A DNA stretch of 64,000 nucleotides from [Actinomadura] parvosata subsp. kistnae (GCF_900323885.1 NZ_OOHJ01000015.1:868001-932000); one strand, 5' to 3'; numbered from the stretch's first letter, positions 18,084 through 26,767 are shown. Notes: generated by a model from the letters alone, not told the origin. A program made the numbers and translations.

Positions 18084-19517
18084 ATGCCTGAATTCCGCAA
18101 CCTCATCGGCGGCGAGCTGGTCCCCTCCCCTCGCACGATGGACACCGTCAACCCGGCCACGGGCGAGGCGTGGGCCACGATCCCGGCCGGCGGCGCCGCG
18201 GAGGCCGAGGCGGCCGTCGAGGCGGCCGGGCGCGCCTTCCCCGCCTGGTCGGCGCTGCCCGCCCTGGCCAGGGCGCACTACCTGCGCAAGGTCTCCGAGC
18301 TGTTCGTCCGGCACGCCGAGGAGCTGGCCAGGCTGGAGACCCGCGACAACGGGCGGATCCTGCGCGACACCCTCAAACGGGACCTGCCGGGCATGGCGCA
18401 CCTGTGGCAGCTCGCGGCCGGGCAGTGCCTCGACGCGGTCAAGGGCGACACGGTGCTGCTCGGGTCGGACACGCTGGGGCTGACGCGGCGCGAGCCGTAC
18501 GGGGTGGCCGTCTGCATCATCCCGTGGAACTCCCCCATCTCCACCTTCTCCGCCAAGGCCGCGTACGCGCTGGCCGCCGGCAACACGGTGATCGTCAAGC
18601 CGGCCGAGCAGGCCAGCGCGTCGGTGCTGCGGCTGGGCGAGCTGCTGGCGGAGGTGTTCCCGCCCGGGGTGCTGAACATCGTCAGCGGCCTCGGCGAGGA
18701 GGTCGGCGACGCCCTCGTCCGGCACCGCGGCGTCGCCAAGATCAGCCTCACCGGCTCGACCGCCACCGGCCAGGCCATCACGCGGGCCTCGGCGGAGGCG
18801 TTGAAGCCGATGACGTTCGAGCTGGGCGGCAAGTCCCCCAACATCGTCTTCCCCGACGCCGACCTCGACGCCGCCACCCAGGGCGTCACCGTGAACTCCG
18901 TCTACACGGGCAACGCCGGGCAGGTGTGCGTGGCCGGCTCGCGCATCCTCATCCACCGCTCGATCTGGGAGGAAATGCTCGGCCGCATCGAGCGCGCCTG
19001 CGCCGGGCTCGTCCTCGGGGACCCGCTCGACCTGGGGACGACGATGGGGCCGATCGTGTCCGCCGGCCAGTACGAGCGGGTCACGTCGTACCTGGAGCTG
19101 GCCGAGAAGGAGGGCGCGCGGCTGGTCTTCGGCGCGCGGACCGGCGCGGACGTGGTGCCCGCCCTGCCGGGCGGCTACTGGGTGGCGCCCACGCTGTACG
19201 CGACGGAGGACAACTCGCTGCGCGTGTGCCAGGAGGAGATCTTCGGGCCCGTGGCGGTGGCCATCCCGTTCTCCACCGAGGAGGAGGCGGTGGCGATCGC
19301 GAACGACTCGCCCTACGGGCTGGCGGCCGGCGTGTGGACCCGTGACCTGGGGCGGGCGCACCGGCTCGTCCGGGATCTGCGCAGCGGCACGGTGTGGGTG
19401 AACACGTTCCGGCAGATGCCTCCGGGGCTGCCGTTCGGCGGGGTCAAGGACAGCGGATACGGCCACGATTCGGTCCTTGAGTACACCCGCGAAAAGGCGG
19501 CCATTATCCAGATCTAG
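18084..19517 (+). CDS. NAD(P)-dependent aldehyde dehydrogenase
   Basis: 477 residues. Catalytic C282 (AGQVCVAGSR) and general base E246 (FELGGKSPN) are in place, with the cofactor-site motifs PWNSPISTF and GSTATGQAI and the C-terminal PFGGVKDSGYG. It oxidises an aldehyde to the acid; substrate unknown. I start at ATG 18084 because a TATGCT -10 lies 7 bp ahead (leaderless); ATG 18072 and TTG 18060 would start inside the promoter/operator. Expression is likely controlled by the palindrome at 18065-18078. It may be functionally linked to the U32-like gene upstream. Confidence 0.93.
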   Translation: MPEFRNLIGGELVPSPRTMDTVNPATGEAWATIPAGGAAEAEAAVEAAGRAFPAWSALPALARAHYLRKVSELFVRHAEELARLETRDNGRILRDTLKRDLPGMAHLWQLAAGQCLDAVKGDTVLLGSDTLGLTRREPYGVAVCIIPWNSPISTFSAKAAYALAAGNTVIVKPAEQASASVLRLGELLAEVFPPGVLNIVSGLGEEVGDALVRHRGVAKISLTGSTATGQAITRASAEALKPMTFELGGKSPNIVFPDADLDAATQGVTVNSVYTGNAGQVCVAGSRILIHRSIWEEMLGRIERACAGLVLGDPLDLGTTMGPIVSAGQYERVTSYLELAEKEGARLVFGARTGADVVPALPGGYWVAPTLYATEDNSLRVCQEEIFGPVAVAIPFSTEEEAVAIANDSPYGLAAGVWTRDLGRAHRLVRDLRSGTVWVNTFRQMPPGLPFGGVKDSGYGHDSVLEYTREKAAIIQI

Positions 19518-19535
19518 TGGATAGATTTACCCCTC

Positions 19536-20411
19536 ATGAGCGAGGGGATCAAGGACCACTCCGGGTTGTCCGAGGCTGCCGCCCAGTCGCGGGCCTCGGT
19601 GCTGCGCAGCCGGGCCGAGTCGTACATCGCGCTGTCGCGGCACGACGCCGCGATCGCGGACCTGACCGAGGCGATCGCGCTGGCCCCGGACAACGCCCGC
19701 GCGTGGCGGCTGCGCGGCGAGAGCCACCGGGTGACCGAGCGGTACGAGGCGGCGCTGGAGGACTTCGGCGAGGCGCTGCGCCTCGAACCCGACAGCGCGT
19801 ACGCCCTCGGCTCGCGCGGCCAGACCTACGCCGCGATGGGCCGCCTCGACGAGGCCATGGACGACTTCGAGCACGCGCTCACCCTCTCCCCCGACTCGTT
19901 GTGGATCCTCGAGGCGAAGGCGGACGTCCTGGTGGACCTGGACCGGCTCGACGAAGCCCTCGCCGAACACTCCAAGATCATCTCCCTGAACGAGGAACTC
20001 CCCTACTCGTGGGTCGCCCGCGGCGACCTCTACCAGCGGATGGAGCTCTACCCGGAGGCCATCGCCGACTACGGCAAGGCCCTGGAGGCCGACCCCGACT
20101 ACGTGCGCGCCCTCAGCCGCCGCGGCGAGGCCCTGCGCATGCTGGACCGCTACGAGGAGGCGCTGGCCGACCTGAACCGGGCCCTGGAGCTGGACCCCGG
20201 CAACGACCGCGCCCTCGGCAGCCGGGGCGCGGTGCTGAGCGAGCTGGGGGACAACGAGGCGGCGCTGAAGGACCTGGACGCGGCGATCGAGCTCGACCCC
20301 GAGTACGTGTGGGCGTTCCGGGTGCGGGGGGAGATCTTGCAGGAGCTGGACCGGCACGAGGAGGCCATCTCCGACTTCACCCGGGCCCTCCACCTGGACT
20401 TCGGCGACTGA
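19536..20411 (+). CDS. tetratricopeptide-repeat protein
   Basis: 291 residues made almost entirely of eight consecutive 34-residue TPR units (pattern W-LG-Y-A-F-A-P; for example AAIADLTEAIALAPDNARAW and EALADLNRALELDPGNDRAL). There is no signal peptide or membrane helix, so it is cytoplasmic, presumably a protein-interaction scaffold. TAGATT lies 8 bp before ATG 19536, suggesting its own leaderless transcript despite the 18-bp gap to the dehydrogenase. The stop lies inside a tandem repeat array. Confidence 0.9.
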   Translation: MSEGIKDHSGLSEAAAQSRASVLRSRAESYIALSRHDAAIADLTEAIALAPDNARAWRLRGESHRVTERYEAALEDFGEALRLEPDSAYALGSRGQTYAAMGRLDEAMDDFEHALTLSPDSLWILEAKADVLVDLDRLDEALAEHSKIISLNEELPYSWVARGDLYQRMELYPEAIADYGKALEADPDYVRALSRRGEALRMLDRYEEALADLNRALELDPGNDRALGSRGAVLSELGDNEAALKDLDAAIELDPEYVWAFRVRGEILQELDRHEEAISDFTRALHLDFGD

Positions 20412-20477
20412 CCACGAAGGCGACTGACCACGAAGGCGGCTGACCACGTCCCGAAGGCGACTGACCACGGCCCGAAA
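20403..20477. repeat. four-unit tandem repeat spanning the TPR gene stop
   Basis: Units begin at 20403, 20419, 20435 and 20456, each opening GGCGACTGACCACG (one unit has GGCGGCTG). The first two are identical 16-mers; the last two carry a 5-6 bp insertion (tccc/gccc). The first unit includes the final two codons and the stop TGA at 20409-20411. It fills the space before the convergent metallo-hydrolase gene. Confidence 0.85.
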
Positions 20478-20500
20478 GGCTGCCCCAAAGGGCGGTCGGG

Positions 20501-21322
20501 TCAGCGGCGGACCAGGCGGTGCGGCGCCAGCTCGCGGGTCTCGCCCCGGTCCAGGTAGACGACGCGGTCGGCGAGGCCGGCCTGCTCGACGTGGTGGCGG
20601 AAGTCGTCCAGGGGCGAGCTGAACACCGTGTAGTCGTCGTAGTGGATCGGCACGACCGTGTGCGGGTTGATCAGGTCCACCCACGCGGCGCCCTGCTCGC
20701 CGTCCATGGTGACGAGCAGTGTTCCGAGCAGCTTGGTGCCGCCCAGGTGCACGAGGGCCAGGTCGATGTCGGGGAAGCGGCGCGGGATGGCGTCCAGGCG
20801 GCGGTCGAGCAGCGTGTCGCCGCTGATGTGCAGGCGCAGCTCGACCCGTTCGTCCTGGTTGCAGAACTCGAGCATCGTGCCGATCACCGGCGGCAGCAGC
20901 GCCTCCGCCGGGCCGGGCGCGTGCTTGGCGGGCAGGGCGGTGATCCGTACGGTGCCGCCGGGGCCGCGCAGCTCGTGCTGCTGCCAGACCTCCAGGCCCA
21001 CGCTCCTGCCGAAGCCACGGCGGCGCAGCCGGCGGGCCGCCGCCGTGGTCGTGACGACCGGAGTGCCCTTGTCCAGGCCCTTCTGCGCCACCCGGTCCCA
21101 GTGGTCGCCGTGCAGGTGGGACAGCAGCACCGCGTCCAGCGGCGGCAGGTCCTCGATCTCCACGGCGGGGTCGGCGCGGCGGCGCGAGGTCAGGCCGTAA
21201 CCCAGGTACGCCCGCTGCCCCCGGTGCAGGAAGTTCGGGTCCGTCAGCAGGGTGAAGCCGTTGTAGCGGATCAGGGTGGTGGCGTTCCCGATGAACTGCA
21301 GGCTTCCGCTCACGTGGCTCAC
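20501..21322 (-). CDS. UlaG-like metallo-beta-lactamase-fold hydrolase
   Basis: 273 residues. The HxHxDH motif is LLSHLHGDHWD, with further ligands in LPAKHAPG, HISGDTLL and PIHYDDY, as in the UlaG/MBL hydrolases (ascorbate-6-phosphate lactonase and relatives). The opening FIGNATTLIRYNGFTLLTDP is characteristic of the subfamily. It is a soluble Zn or Mn enzyme with unknown substrate. GTG 21322 overlaps the stop of the small basic-protein gene (GTGA), favouring coupling; GTG 21313 is the alternative start. Confidence 0.85.
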   Translation of the reverse strand: MSHVSGSLQFIGNATTLIRYNGFTLLTDPNFLHRGQRAYLGYGLTSRRRADPAVEIEDLPPLDAVLLSHLHGDHWDRVAQKGLDKGTPVVTTTAAARRLRRRGFGRSVGLEVWQQHELRGPGGTVRITALPAKHAPGPAEALLPPVIGTMLEFCNQDERVELRLHISGDTLLDRRLDAIPRRFPDIDLALVHLGGTKLLGTLLVTMDGEQGAAWVDLINPHTVVPIHYDDYTVFSSPLDDFRHHVEQAGLADRVVYLDRGETRELAPHRLVRR

Positions 21323-21513
21323 CCCGGGTGGTCCGGTCGCTGGCTCGGCGGCACGCCGCCGCCCTTCCCGCCGCCCTTGCGGCCCTTGTCCGTGCCGTGC
21401 GGACGGCCGGAGCGCCGGGCTCCGCTCTTCGTCTCGGGCACGGCACTGGCGGACTTGGCTTCCGTGGCGGACTTGCCTGACCTGCGAAGCTCTGGCTGTT
21501 GCGGATTGCTCAT
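21319..21513 (-). CDS. small basic, disordered protein (64 aa)
   Basis: ATG 21513 with AGGGGG about 10 bp upstream. The product begins MSNPQQPELRRSGKSATEAKS and is rich in Lys, Arg, Gly and Pro with no hydrophobic core, so it is probably disordered and possibly nucleic-acid binding. It overlaps the metallo-hydrolase start, indicating a two-gene operon. I do not recognise a family. Confidence 0.6.
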   Translation of the reverse strand: MSNPQQPELRRSGKSATEAKSASAVPETKSGARRSGRPHGTDKGRKGGGKGGGVPPSQRPDHPG

Positions 21514-21678
21514 GGCTTTTGTCCCCCTTTGTAGGGATATCTCCTGCCACGCCGAGCTCCCGCCAAACCCTCCGTGTCTGGACGGTTTCACTTCGGTCAC
21601 ATTACTTGACTGCCGGTCTAATAGTTCGCAAGGCTCTCTTGTGCATCGGGGGGCGACAACCGAGTCTGGAGCCTTCTC

Positions 21679-22230
21679 ATGGCAAGAGCGCGACGTCTCG
21701 CAGCGGCTGGAGCGGCGACCGCCTTCGCGGTGGCGGGCCTGACCCTGGCCGCTCCCGCCTGGGCTGATCGTACCGATCCCCAGGTTCCCGGCGCGGAGCC
21801 CGCCTGCACGGTGCACCTGCCGCTGCTCTGCGACAACTCACCGGACGATTCCTGGTCGGGCAACGCCGAGCCCACCGATTCCTGGTCCAACGCCCCCGAG
21901 CCCACCGACTCCTGGTCGAGTGCGCCCGAGCCCACCGGATCCTGGACGGACACGCACGGCCGCGACGATTCCTGGTCGGACGCCCCCGCCCCCACCGACT
22001 CCTGGTCGAACGCGCCCATCCCCACCGATTCGTGGCCTTCCATGCCGCAGACCCCGTGGCGGCCGGCAGGGGAGGACGAGCACCGGGTGCCCGTGGGGCA
22101 TCCGGAGACGGGCGGCGGCGGGCTCGCGGCGGGCGGGCCGGTGTGGCCGTTCGCGGCGGGCGGGGCGGCGCTGCTGACCGGCGCGGGGCTGGCCGGGTTC
22201 GCGGTACGGCGCCGTACGCATGCGGGCTGA
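21679..22230 (+). CDS. secreted repeat protein with C-terminal sortase sorting signal
   Basis: 183 residues. A signal peptide (MARARRLAAAGAATAFAVAG...AWA) ends near residue 29. Residues 55-118 hold about seven decapeptide repeats of the form DSWSNAPEPT. The C-terminus has HPETGGGG, a hydrophobic helix and an RRRTHAG tail, the three-part layout of a sortase substrate with an LPxTG-like motif. The sortase gene overlaps its stop, so substrate and enzyme form a pair. The protein is likely a repetitive wall-anchored surface protein. A Trp/Ser-rich repeat of this type is unfamiliar to me. Confidence 0.82.
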   Translation: MARARRLAAAGAATAFAVAGLTLAAPAWADRTDPQVPGAEPACTVHLPLLCDNSPDDSWSGNAEPTDSWSNAPEPTDSWSSAPEPTGSWTDTHGRDDSWSDAPAPTDSWSNAPIPTDSWPSMPQTPWRPAGEDEHRVPVGHPETGGGGLAAGGPVWPFAAGGAALLTGAGLAGFAVRRRTHAG

Positions 22231-22917
22231 TCCATCCCCGCCTCGCCGGACGCCCGGGAACCGGCTCGTGCTGGTCGGTGCGGCGGCCGTGTCGATCGCC
22301 GGGGTGCTGCTGATCGGGCTCGGCGTCAGCGGAGCGCTCGGCGGCGCCGAGGCTCCGGCCCCGATGGCCGCCCGGCAGTCCCAGGCCCCCGCCGCCTCGC
22401 CCAAGGACCTGCCCGGCGTGCGCGCGTCCAAGGTGGCCGCGCCGATGCGCGCCGCCCGCCCCACCGCCGTCTACATCCCGTCCATCGGCGTCGCCGCCCC
22501 CCTCATGGAGCTGGGCCTGGACGCGGACGGAGCCATCCAGAACCCGCCCTTCACCCCCCCGAACCTGGCCGGCTGGTACCGCTACGGCCCGTCCCCGGCC
22601 AGCGCGGCGCCGCCGTCATCACCGGCCACCTGGACACCCGTACCGGGCCGGCCGTCTTCGCCCGGCTCAAGGAGGTCAAGCGCGGCGCCCAGGTGCAGGT
22701 GCTGCGCGCCGACCGCTCGGTGGCCGTCTTCGTCGTCGACAAGGTCGAGCACGCGCCGAAGCGCGGCTTCCCCGCCAAGAAGGTGTACGCCAAGCTCCGC
22801 TATCCCGGGCTGCGGCTGGTGACCTGCGGCGGGGCGTTCGACCGGCAGGCGCACAGCTACGAGGAGAACACGATCGTGTACGCCCACCTCGCGGCCCCGT
22901 ACTACCCGGGCCGTTGA
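22220..22917 (+). pseudogene. class F sortase, broken by a 1-base deletion
   Basis: ATG 22220 opens a frame with a membrane anchor (LVLVGAAAVSIAGVLLIGL) and the sortase strand VYIPSIGVAAPLMELGLD up to GWYRYGPSP near 22596. The protein then continues one base back: GQRGAAVITGHLD with catalytic His at 22627-22629, and LVTCGGAFD with catalytic Cys at 22825-22827, ending YAHLAAPYYPGR. Adding one G at the CCCCGG run (22592-22597) restores an uninterrupted class F (short actinobacterial) sortase of about 232 residues. As it stands, the upstream frame runs to 22822 as nonsense. Either the deletion is real and the gene is dead, or the base was lost in sequencing. Confidence 0.85.
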
Positions 22918-23811
22918 TCACGGATCGCGGGGCAGGTGGAGCGCGCGCTCGGCGATGATGTTGAGCTGCACCTCCGTCGTGCCGCCGCCGATGGTGAACG
23001 CCCGGGTGGTGAGGATCATGCGGCTCCAGTAGCGGTCGGACGGGTCGAGCGACCAGCAGAACTCCGCGATCTCCTGCGCGTGCCACATGCCGAGCAGCTT
23101 GCGCACGCTCGACGCCGGGCCCGGGTCGGCGCCGGCCAGCTGCGACAGCGTCACCCGCAGGCCGAGTGCCGAGATGGCCTGACCCTCGGCCCACAGGCGG
23201 CCCGCCCGCTCACGCTGAGCCTCCCGGAGCGAAGGCAGCCGGGCGAGGTGCCGCGCCATGTCGGTGTGCCGCGCACCGGGGCCCCAGGAGTCGCCGAGCG
23301 CGACCCGTTCGTGGGACAGCGTGTCGCGAGCCACCCGCCAGCCCTCGTCCACCGCGCCGACCACCAGGTCGTCCGGCACGAACACGTCGTCGAGGAACAC
23401 CTCGTTGAACAGCTCGTCCCCGTTGATGTCCTTGAGCGGCCTGACCGTGACGCCCGGCGACGCCATGTCCACGAGGAAGTACGTGATGCCGTCGTGCTTG
23501 GGCCGGTCCGGCGACGTGCGGGCCAGGCAGATGCCCCAGTGGGCGTACTGGGCCAGGGACGTCCAGATCTTCTGGCCGGTCAGCGACCAGCCGCCCTCCA
23601 CCCGCACGGCCCTCGTCGTCAGCCCGGCCAGGTCGGAGCCCGCGCCGGGCTCGCTGAAGAGCTGGCACCACACGATCTCGCCGGCGAACGTCCCCGGCAG
23701 GAACCGCTCCTGCTGCTCGCGCGTGCCGTACCGGACGAGGGACGGGACCGCCCAGGCGGCGATGCCCAGGTTCGGCCGGCCGAGGTCGCGGAACTCCTGA
23801 TGGATGATCAC
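22918..23811 (-). pseudogene. acyl-CoA dehydrogenase, 5'-truncated
   Basis: 297 residues readable from GTG 23811, starting at VIIHQEFRDLGRPNLG. The flavin-binding stretch WCQLFSEPGAGSDLAG and the C-terminal FTIGGGTTEVQLNIIAERALHLPRD are intact. Full-length enzymes have about 90 more N-terminal residues (the first all-helical domain). Upstream, the frame reads FRRPNASPLEQ and then non-homologous codons back to an in-frame TGA near 23892, with no usable start. The 5' part is therefore lost, and the gene is probably non-functional or a remnant. Its stop abuts the sortase stop exactly (TGATCA). Confidence 0.75.
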
Positions 23812-23938
23812 CTGCTCCAGCGGCGAGGCGTTCGGCCGCCGGAAAAGGGTTGGCGATCGACCGTCGTGCCCCGCTACGCTCGCTCACGTCCGTTCGATGG
23901 AGCATCCGGGCTGTCACGCCCGTCAAGGAGGGGGATTT

Positions 23939-23995
23939 ATGCCTGGCACCGCGCCCTGCGCGCCTCGCTGTGTCATTGGCGGATCCCGCTCTTAA
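23939..23995 (+). CDS. 18-aa small ORF with strong ribosome-binding site
   Basis: ATG 23939 follows AAGGAGGGGG by 4 bp, one of the strongest Shine-Dalgarno sequences in the window. The product is MPGTAPCAPRCVIGGSRS, with two cysteines. It lies 105 bp before the first RNHCP gene and could be a leader peptide or a fragment left by the rearrangement that truncated the neighbouring dehydrogenase. No known match. Confidence 0.35.
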   Translation: MPGTAPCAPRCVIGGSRS

Positions 23996-24099
23996 CCAAC
24001 CTGCCGGCGACCGCCCGCCGCACCTTCAGCATGCCCGCGAGGCACGCCAGGGCTTCCTTGCTGTCCTGAGATCGACCATTCCGGCAAGGAGTACCCACG

Positions 24100-24447
24100 T
24101 TGTCTGCCAACGGCAAATCCCGTTCCATCGCGAGCACCGAGACTTTCGAGTGCGTACGCTGCGGCCTGACCGTCACCGCGCTCGCGCCCGACGGTGCCCG
24201 CCGCAACCACTGTCCGAGCTGCCTGCACTCGCTGCACCTGCTCGACGAATGCAGGTCGCGGATGATCCCCATCTCGATCGCCGTCCTGCGTACCGGCGAA
24301 TGGATGGTCATCCATCGCTGCACCCGGTGCGGTGAGCTGACCTCGAACCCCATCTGCGGGGACGACAACCAGCTCATCCTCATGCGCATGGCCGTAAGGC
24401 CGCTGGCGCAGCCGCCGTTCCCGCTAGAGGCGTTCGGTGATCTGTGA
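24100..24447 (+). CDS. RNHCP-domain zinc-binding protein 1
   Basis: 115 residues from TTG 24100, preceded by AAGGAG at 24086-24091. Three Cys pairs are spaced as CxxC: C18/C21, C38/C41 (inside the diagnostic RRNHCPSC at 34-41) and C74/C77, indicating two or three zinc-ribbon sites. This matches the RNHCP domain, a small family of unknown function. The C-terminal half (MVIHRCTRCGELTSNPICGDDN) is common to its neighbour. The last codons overlap the second RNHCP gene. Confidence 0.82.
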   Translation: MSANGKSRSIASTETFECVRCGLTVTALAPDGARRNHCPSCLHSLHLLDECRSRMIPISIAVLRTGEWMVIHRCTRCGELTSNPICGDDNQLILMRMAVRPLAQPPFPLEAFGDL

Positions 24448-24850
24448 CATGCCCAGGAGGAACCCGGGCCGGGAACGGCCCCAACGGCGCAAAAGGACCC
24501 ACCACGGCGAGCCCGCCGACGCGTTCCGCTGCGTCGGCTGCCGGATGGACGTCCCGATGATCGCGCCGGGCACCGCGCACCGCAACCACTGCCCGCACTG
24601 CCTGACCAGCCTGCACGTCGACCACCGCGTCCCGGGCGACCGCCGGGCGGGCTGCCGCGGCCGGATGGCGGCGCTGAGCGTCACCGTCCGGCAGGACGGG
24701 GAGTGGCTGATCATCCACTCCTGCCAGTCGTGCGGCGGGCTCAGCGCCAACCGCATCGCGGGCGACGACAACGCGCTGGCGCTGCTCCGCATCGCCATCC
24801 GCCCCCTGTCGGACTCCAGCCTGCCGGTCAGCGCCCTGCTGACCCTGTGA
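24437..24850 (+). CDS. RNHCP-domain zinc-binding protein 2
   Basis: 137 residues from GTG 24437 (AGAGG 6 bp upstream, 11-bp overlap with the first RNHCP gene); ATG 24449 would remove four residues. C32/C35, C52/C55 (in HRNHCPHC) and C96/C99 repeat the three CxxC pairs of its neighbour, after an Arg-rich N-terminus (residues 6-21). The two genes are tandem paralogues in one operon; about a third of positions look identical. The basic N-terminus suggests RNA or DNA contact, but this is inference. Confidence 0.82.
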   Translation: MICDMPRRNPGRERPQRRKRTHHGEPADAFRCVGCRMDVPMIAPGTAHRNHCPHCLTSLHVDHRVPGDRRAGCRGRMAALSVTVRQDGEWLIIHSCQSCGGLSANRIAGDDNALALLRIAIRPLSDSSLPVSALLTL

Positions 24851-24923
24851 GTCCACCCGCCGGGGCCGTCCGTACGCGGCCCCGGCAGGCCGGCACACCC
24901 CGCGCGTGGGTGTTCAGCCGGTG

Positions 24924-25595
24924 TCAGCGGTCGTCGTCGGCGAAGCCCGTGCGGTAGGCGAGGACCACGGCTTGGACGCGGTCGCGCAGGTCCAGCTTGG
25001 TGAGGATCCGGGAGACGTAGGTGCGGACGGTCTCGAAGCTGATGACCAGCTCCGCGGCTATCTCGGCGTTGGAGAGGCCACGGGCGATCAGCCGCAGCAC
25101 CTCGCGTTCGCGGGGAGCCAGGACGGCCAGCGGATCCTCGCCGGGGGTGAGGGCGGCCGGGCGGAGGCGGTCGGCGAAGCGGCCGATCACGGTACGGGTC
25201 ACGGCGGGCGACAGCAGGGACTCTCCGCGGGCGACGGTGCGCACCCCGTTCACCAGCTCCAGCAGCGGGGCGTCCTTCAGCAGGAAGCCGCTCGCTCCGG
25301 CGCGCAGGGCCTCGTAGACGTACCTGTCCACGTTGAACGTGGTCACCACCAGCACCTTCGGCGGCGCCACGACACCGGGGCCGGCGATGCGCCTCGTCAC
25401 CTCGATGCCGTCCATCAGCGGCATGTGGATGTCCATGACGACCACGTCGGGCTTCAGGCTGGTGACCGCCTCGACCGCGGCCGGGCCGTCGGCGGCCACG
25501 CCGGCCACCTCCATGTCCGGCTGCGCGTCGAACGCCGTCACGTAGCCGGTGCGGACGACCTCCTGGTCCTCGCAGATCACGACACGGATGGTCAT
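24924..25595 (-). CDS. NarL/LuxR-type response regulator
   Basis: 223 residues. Receiver domain with phospho-acceptor D55 (VVVMDIHMP) and Lys in FLLKDAP; LuxR helix-turn-helix near 160-215 (LAPREREVLRLIARGLSNAEIAAELVISFETVRTYVSRIL). ATG 25595 overlaps the stop of its cognate histidine kinase by 4 bp. DNA target unknown; the genes around it give no clear regulon. Confidence 0.92.
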   Translation of the reverse strand: MTIRVVICEDQEVVRTGYVTAFDAQPDMEVAGVAADGPAAVEAVTSLKPDVVVMDIHMPLMDGIEVTRRIAGPGVVAPPKVLVVTTFNVDRYVYEALRAGASGFLLKDAPLLELVNGVRTVARGESLLSPAVTRTVIGRFADRLRPAALTPGEDPLAVLAPREREVLRLIARGLSNAEIAAELVISFETVRTYVSRILTKLDLRDRVQAVVLAYRTGFADDDR

Positions 25596-26767
25596 CCGGC
25601 ACCGCCTGCGGGGATCGACGCGGAGACCCGGAAACCGCCGTCCGGCTGCTCGCCCGCGGCCAGCTCACCGCCCAGCGCGGCGATCCGCTCGCGCAGCCCG
25701 GCCAGGCCGCGCCCGCCGGACAGGTCGCTTCTCGCGCCGACGGGGACCGCGGCGGCGGCGTTCGTCACCTCGACCTCCACGCGGCCGTCCCGGTAGCCGA
25801 TGCGAACGGTGGTGGGGCGGCCCTCGGCGTACTTGACGGCGTTCGTCAGGCCCTCCTGCACCACCCGGTACACGGCCAGCCCCACGCCGACCGGGAGCGC
25901 GGGCTGGTCGCCGTCCTCCACCAGCTCGATCGGCTGGCCGCCGCTCCGGGTCTGCTCGACCAGGTCTCGTACGCTGCCCACGACGGGCGTGGCCGACTCG
26001 CCGGTCGCCTCCAGCACGTCCAGCAGATACCGCAGCTCGGCCAGGGCCCGGCGGCCGGCGCCGCCGATCGTGGACAGTGCCGCGACCACGCGCTCCGGCG
26101 AGGTGGCCACGAACTGCGTGGCGTCGGCCTGCACGACGATGGCGGTGACGTGGTGGGTCACCACGTCGTGCAGCTCCCGCGCGATGCGCGCCCGCTCCGC
26201 GGCGGCCGCGGCCTCGGTGGCGAGCCGCCGCCGCTCGGCCTCCTGGAGCCGCTGCCCGCGGACGAAGGCGCCGATCAGCCAGCACGCGGCGAACAGCAGG
26301 TAGAACACCACGAAGTCGCTCTGCAGGGCCGGTGAGCCACGCAGGATCACGGCCGCGCACAGCACGACGTACGCGGCCGACGCCACGACGGCGGTGACCC
26401 GCCGGAACCGCTCCTGGTGCGCGCCCACCGAGTACAGCGCGATGTAGACCGTCACGGTGCCGAACTGCATCGGGTAGCCGAGCGTCTCGTGGATCACGAA
26501 AGCCGTGCCGTTGATCGCCAGACACGCGGCCGGCCACCGGGTCCGCACGGCCAGGGGCACCGTCTGGGCCAGGATCAGCACGATCTGGAACGCGTCGGCC
26601 GGGCGTCCTGACAGGTTGCCGAACTCGACGCCCATGGTCGACAGCGGCGGCACGAACGCCAGGCCGGTGAACGCGACAGCCAGCCACCGGTCCCACACCG
26701 TGGCGTCGTAGACGCGCCACGCCTCCCGTAACCTCCGCGAGCGGTCGCTGGCCCAGGTCCCCGACAT
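25592..26767 (-). CDS. sensor histidine kinase (HisKA_3 type)
   Basis: 391 residues. Several membrane helices lie between about 28 and 170, then an Ala/Arg coiled linker, phospho-acceptor H200 in ARELHDVVTHHVTAIV, and an HATPase with GLTNAVKYA and GRGLAGLRERIAALGG. No extracytoplasmic sensor domain is evident, so it is an intramembrane-sensing type. ATG 26767 is the first start. It forms a two-gene operon with the overlapping response regulator and is divergent from the secreted hydrolase gene, a frequent arrangement for a target gene. Confidence 0.92.
   Translation of the reverse strand: MSGTWASDRSRRLREAWRVYDATVWDRWLAVAFTGLAFVPPLSTMGVEFGNLSGRPADAFQIVLILAQTVPLAVRTRWPAACLAINGTAFVIHETLGYPMQFGTVTVYIALYSVGAHQERFRRVTAVVASAAYVVLCAAVILRGSPALQSDFVVFYLLFAACWLIGAFVRGQRLQEAERRRLATEAAAAAERARIARELHDVVTHHVTAIVVQADATQFVATSPERVVAALSTIGGAGRRALAELRYLLDVLEATGESATPVVGSVRDLVEQTRSGGQPIELVEDGDQPALPVGVGLAVYRVVQEGLTNAVKYAEGRPTTVRIGYRDGRVEVEVTNAAAAVPVGARSDLSGGRGLAGLRERIAALGGELAAGEQPDGGFRVSASIPAGGAG

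Noticed and set aside
22592..22600. programmed -1 frameshift in the sortase
   Set aside because: The site lacks a classic X-XXY-YYZ heptamer in the zero frame and no clear downstream stimulator was noted; a missing base is simpler.
23804..23995. 63-codon frame containing the 18-codon ORF
   Set aside because: It overlaps the dehydrogenase remnant antisense and has no ribosome site; the internal ATG at 23939 does.
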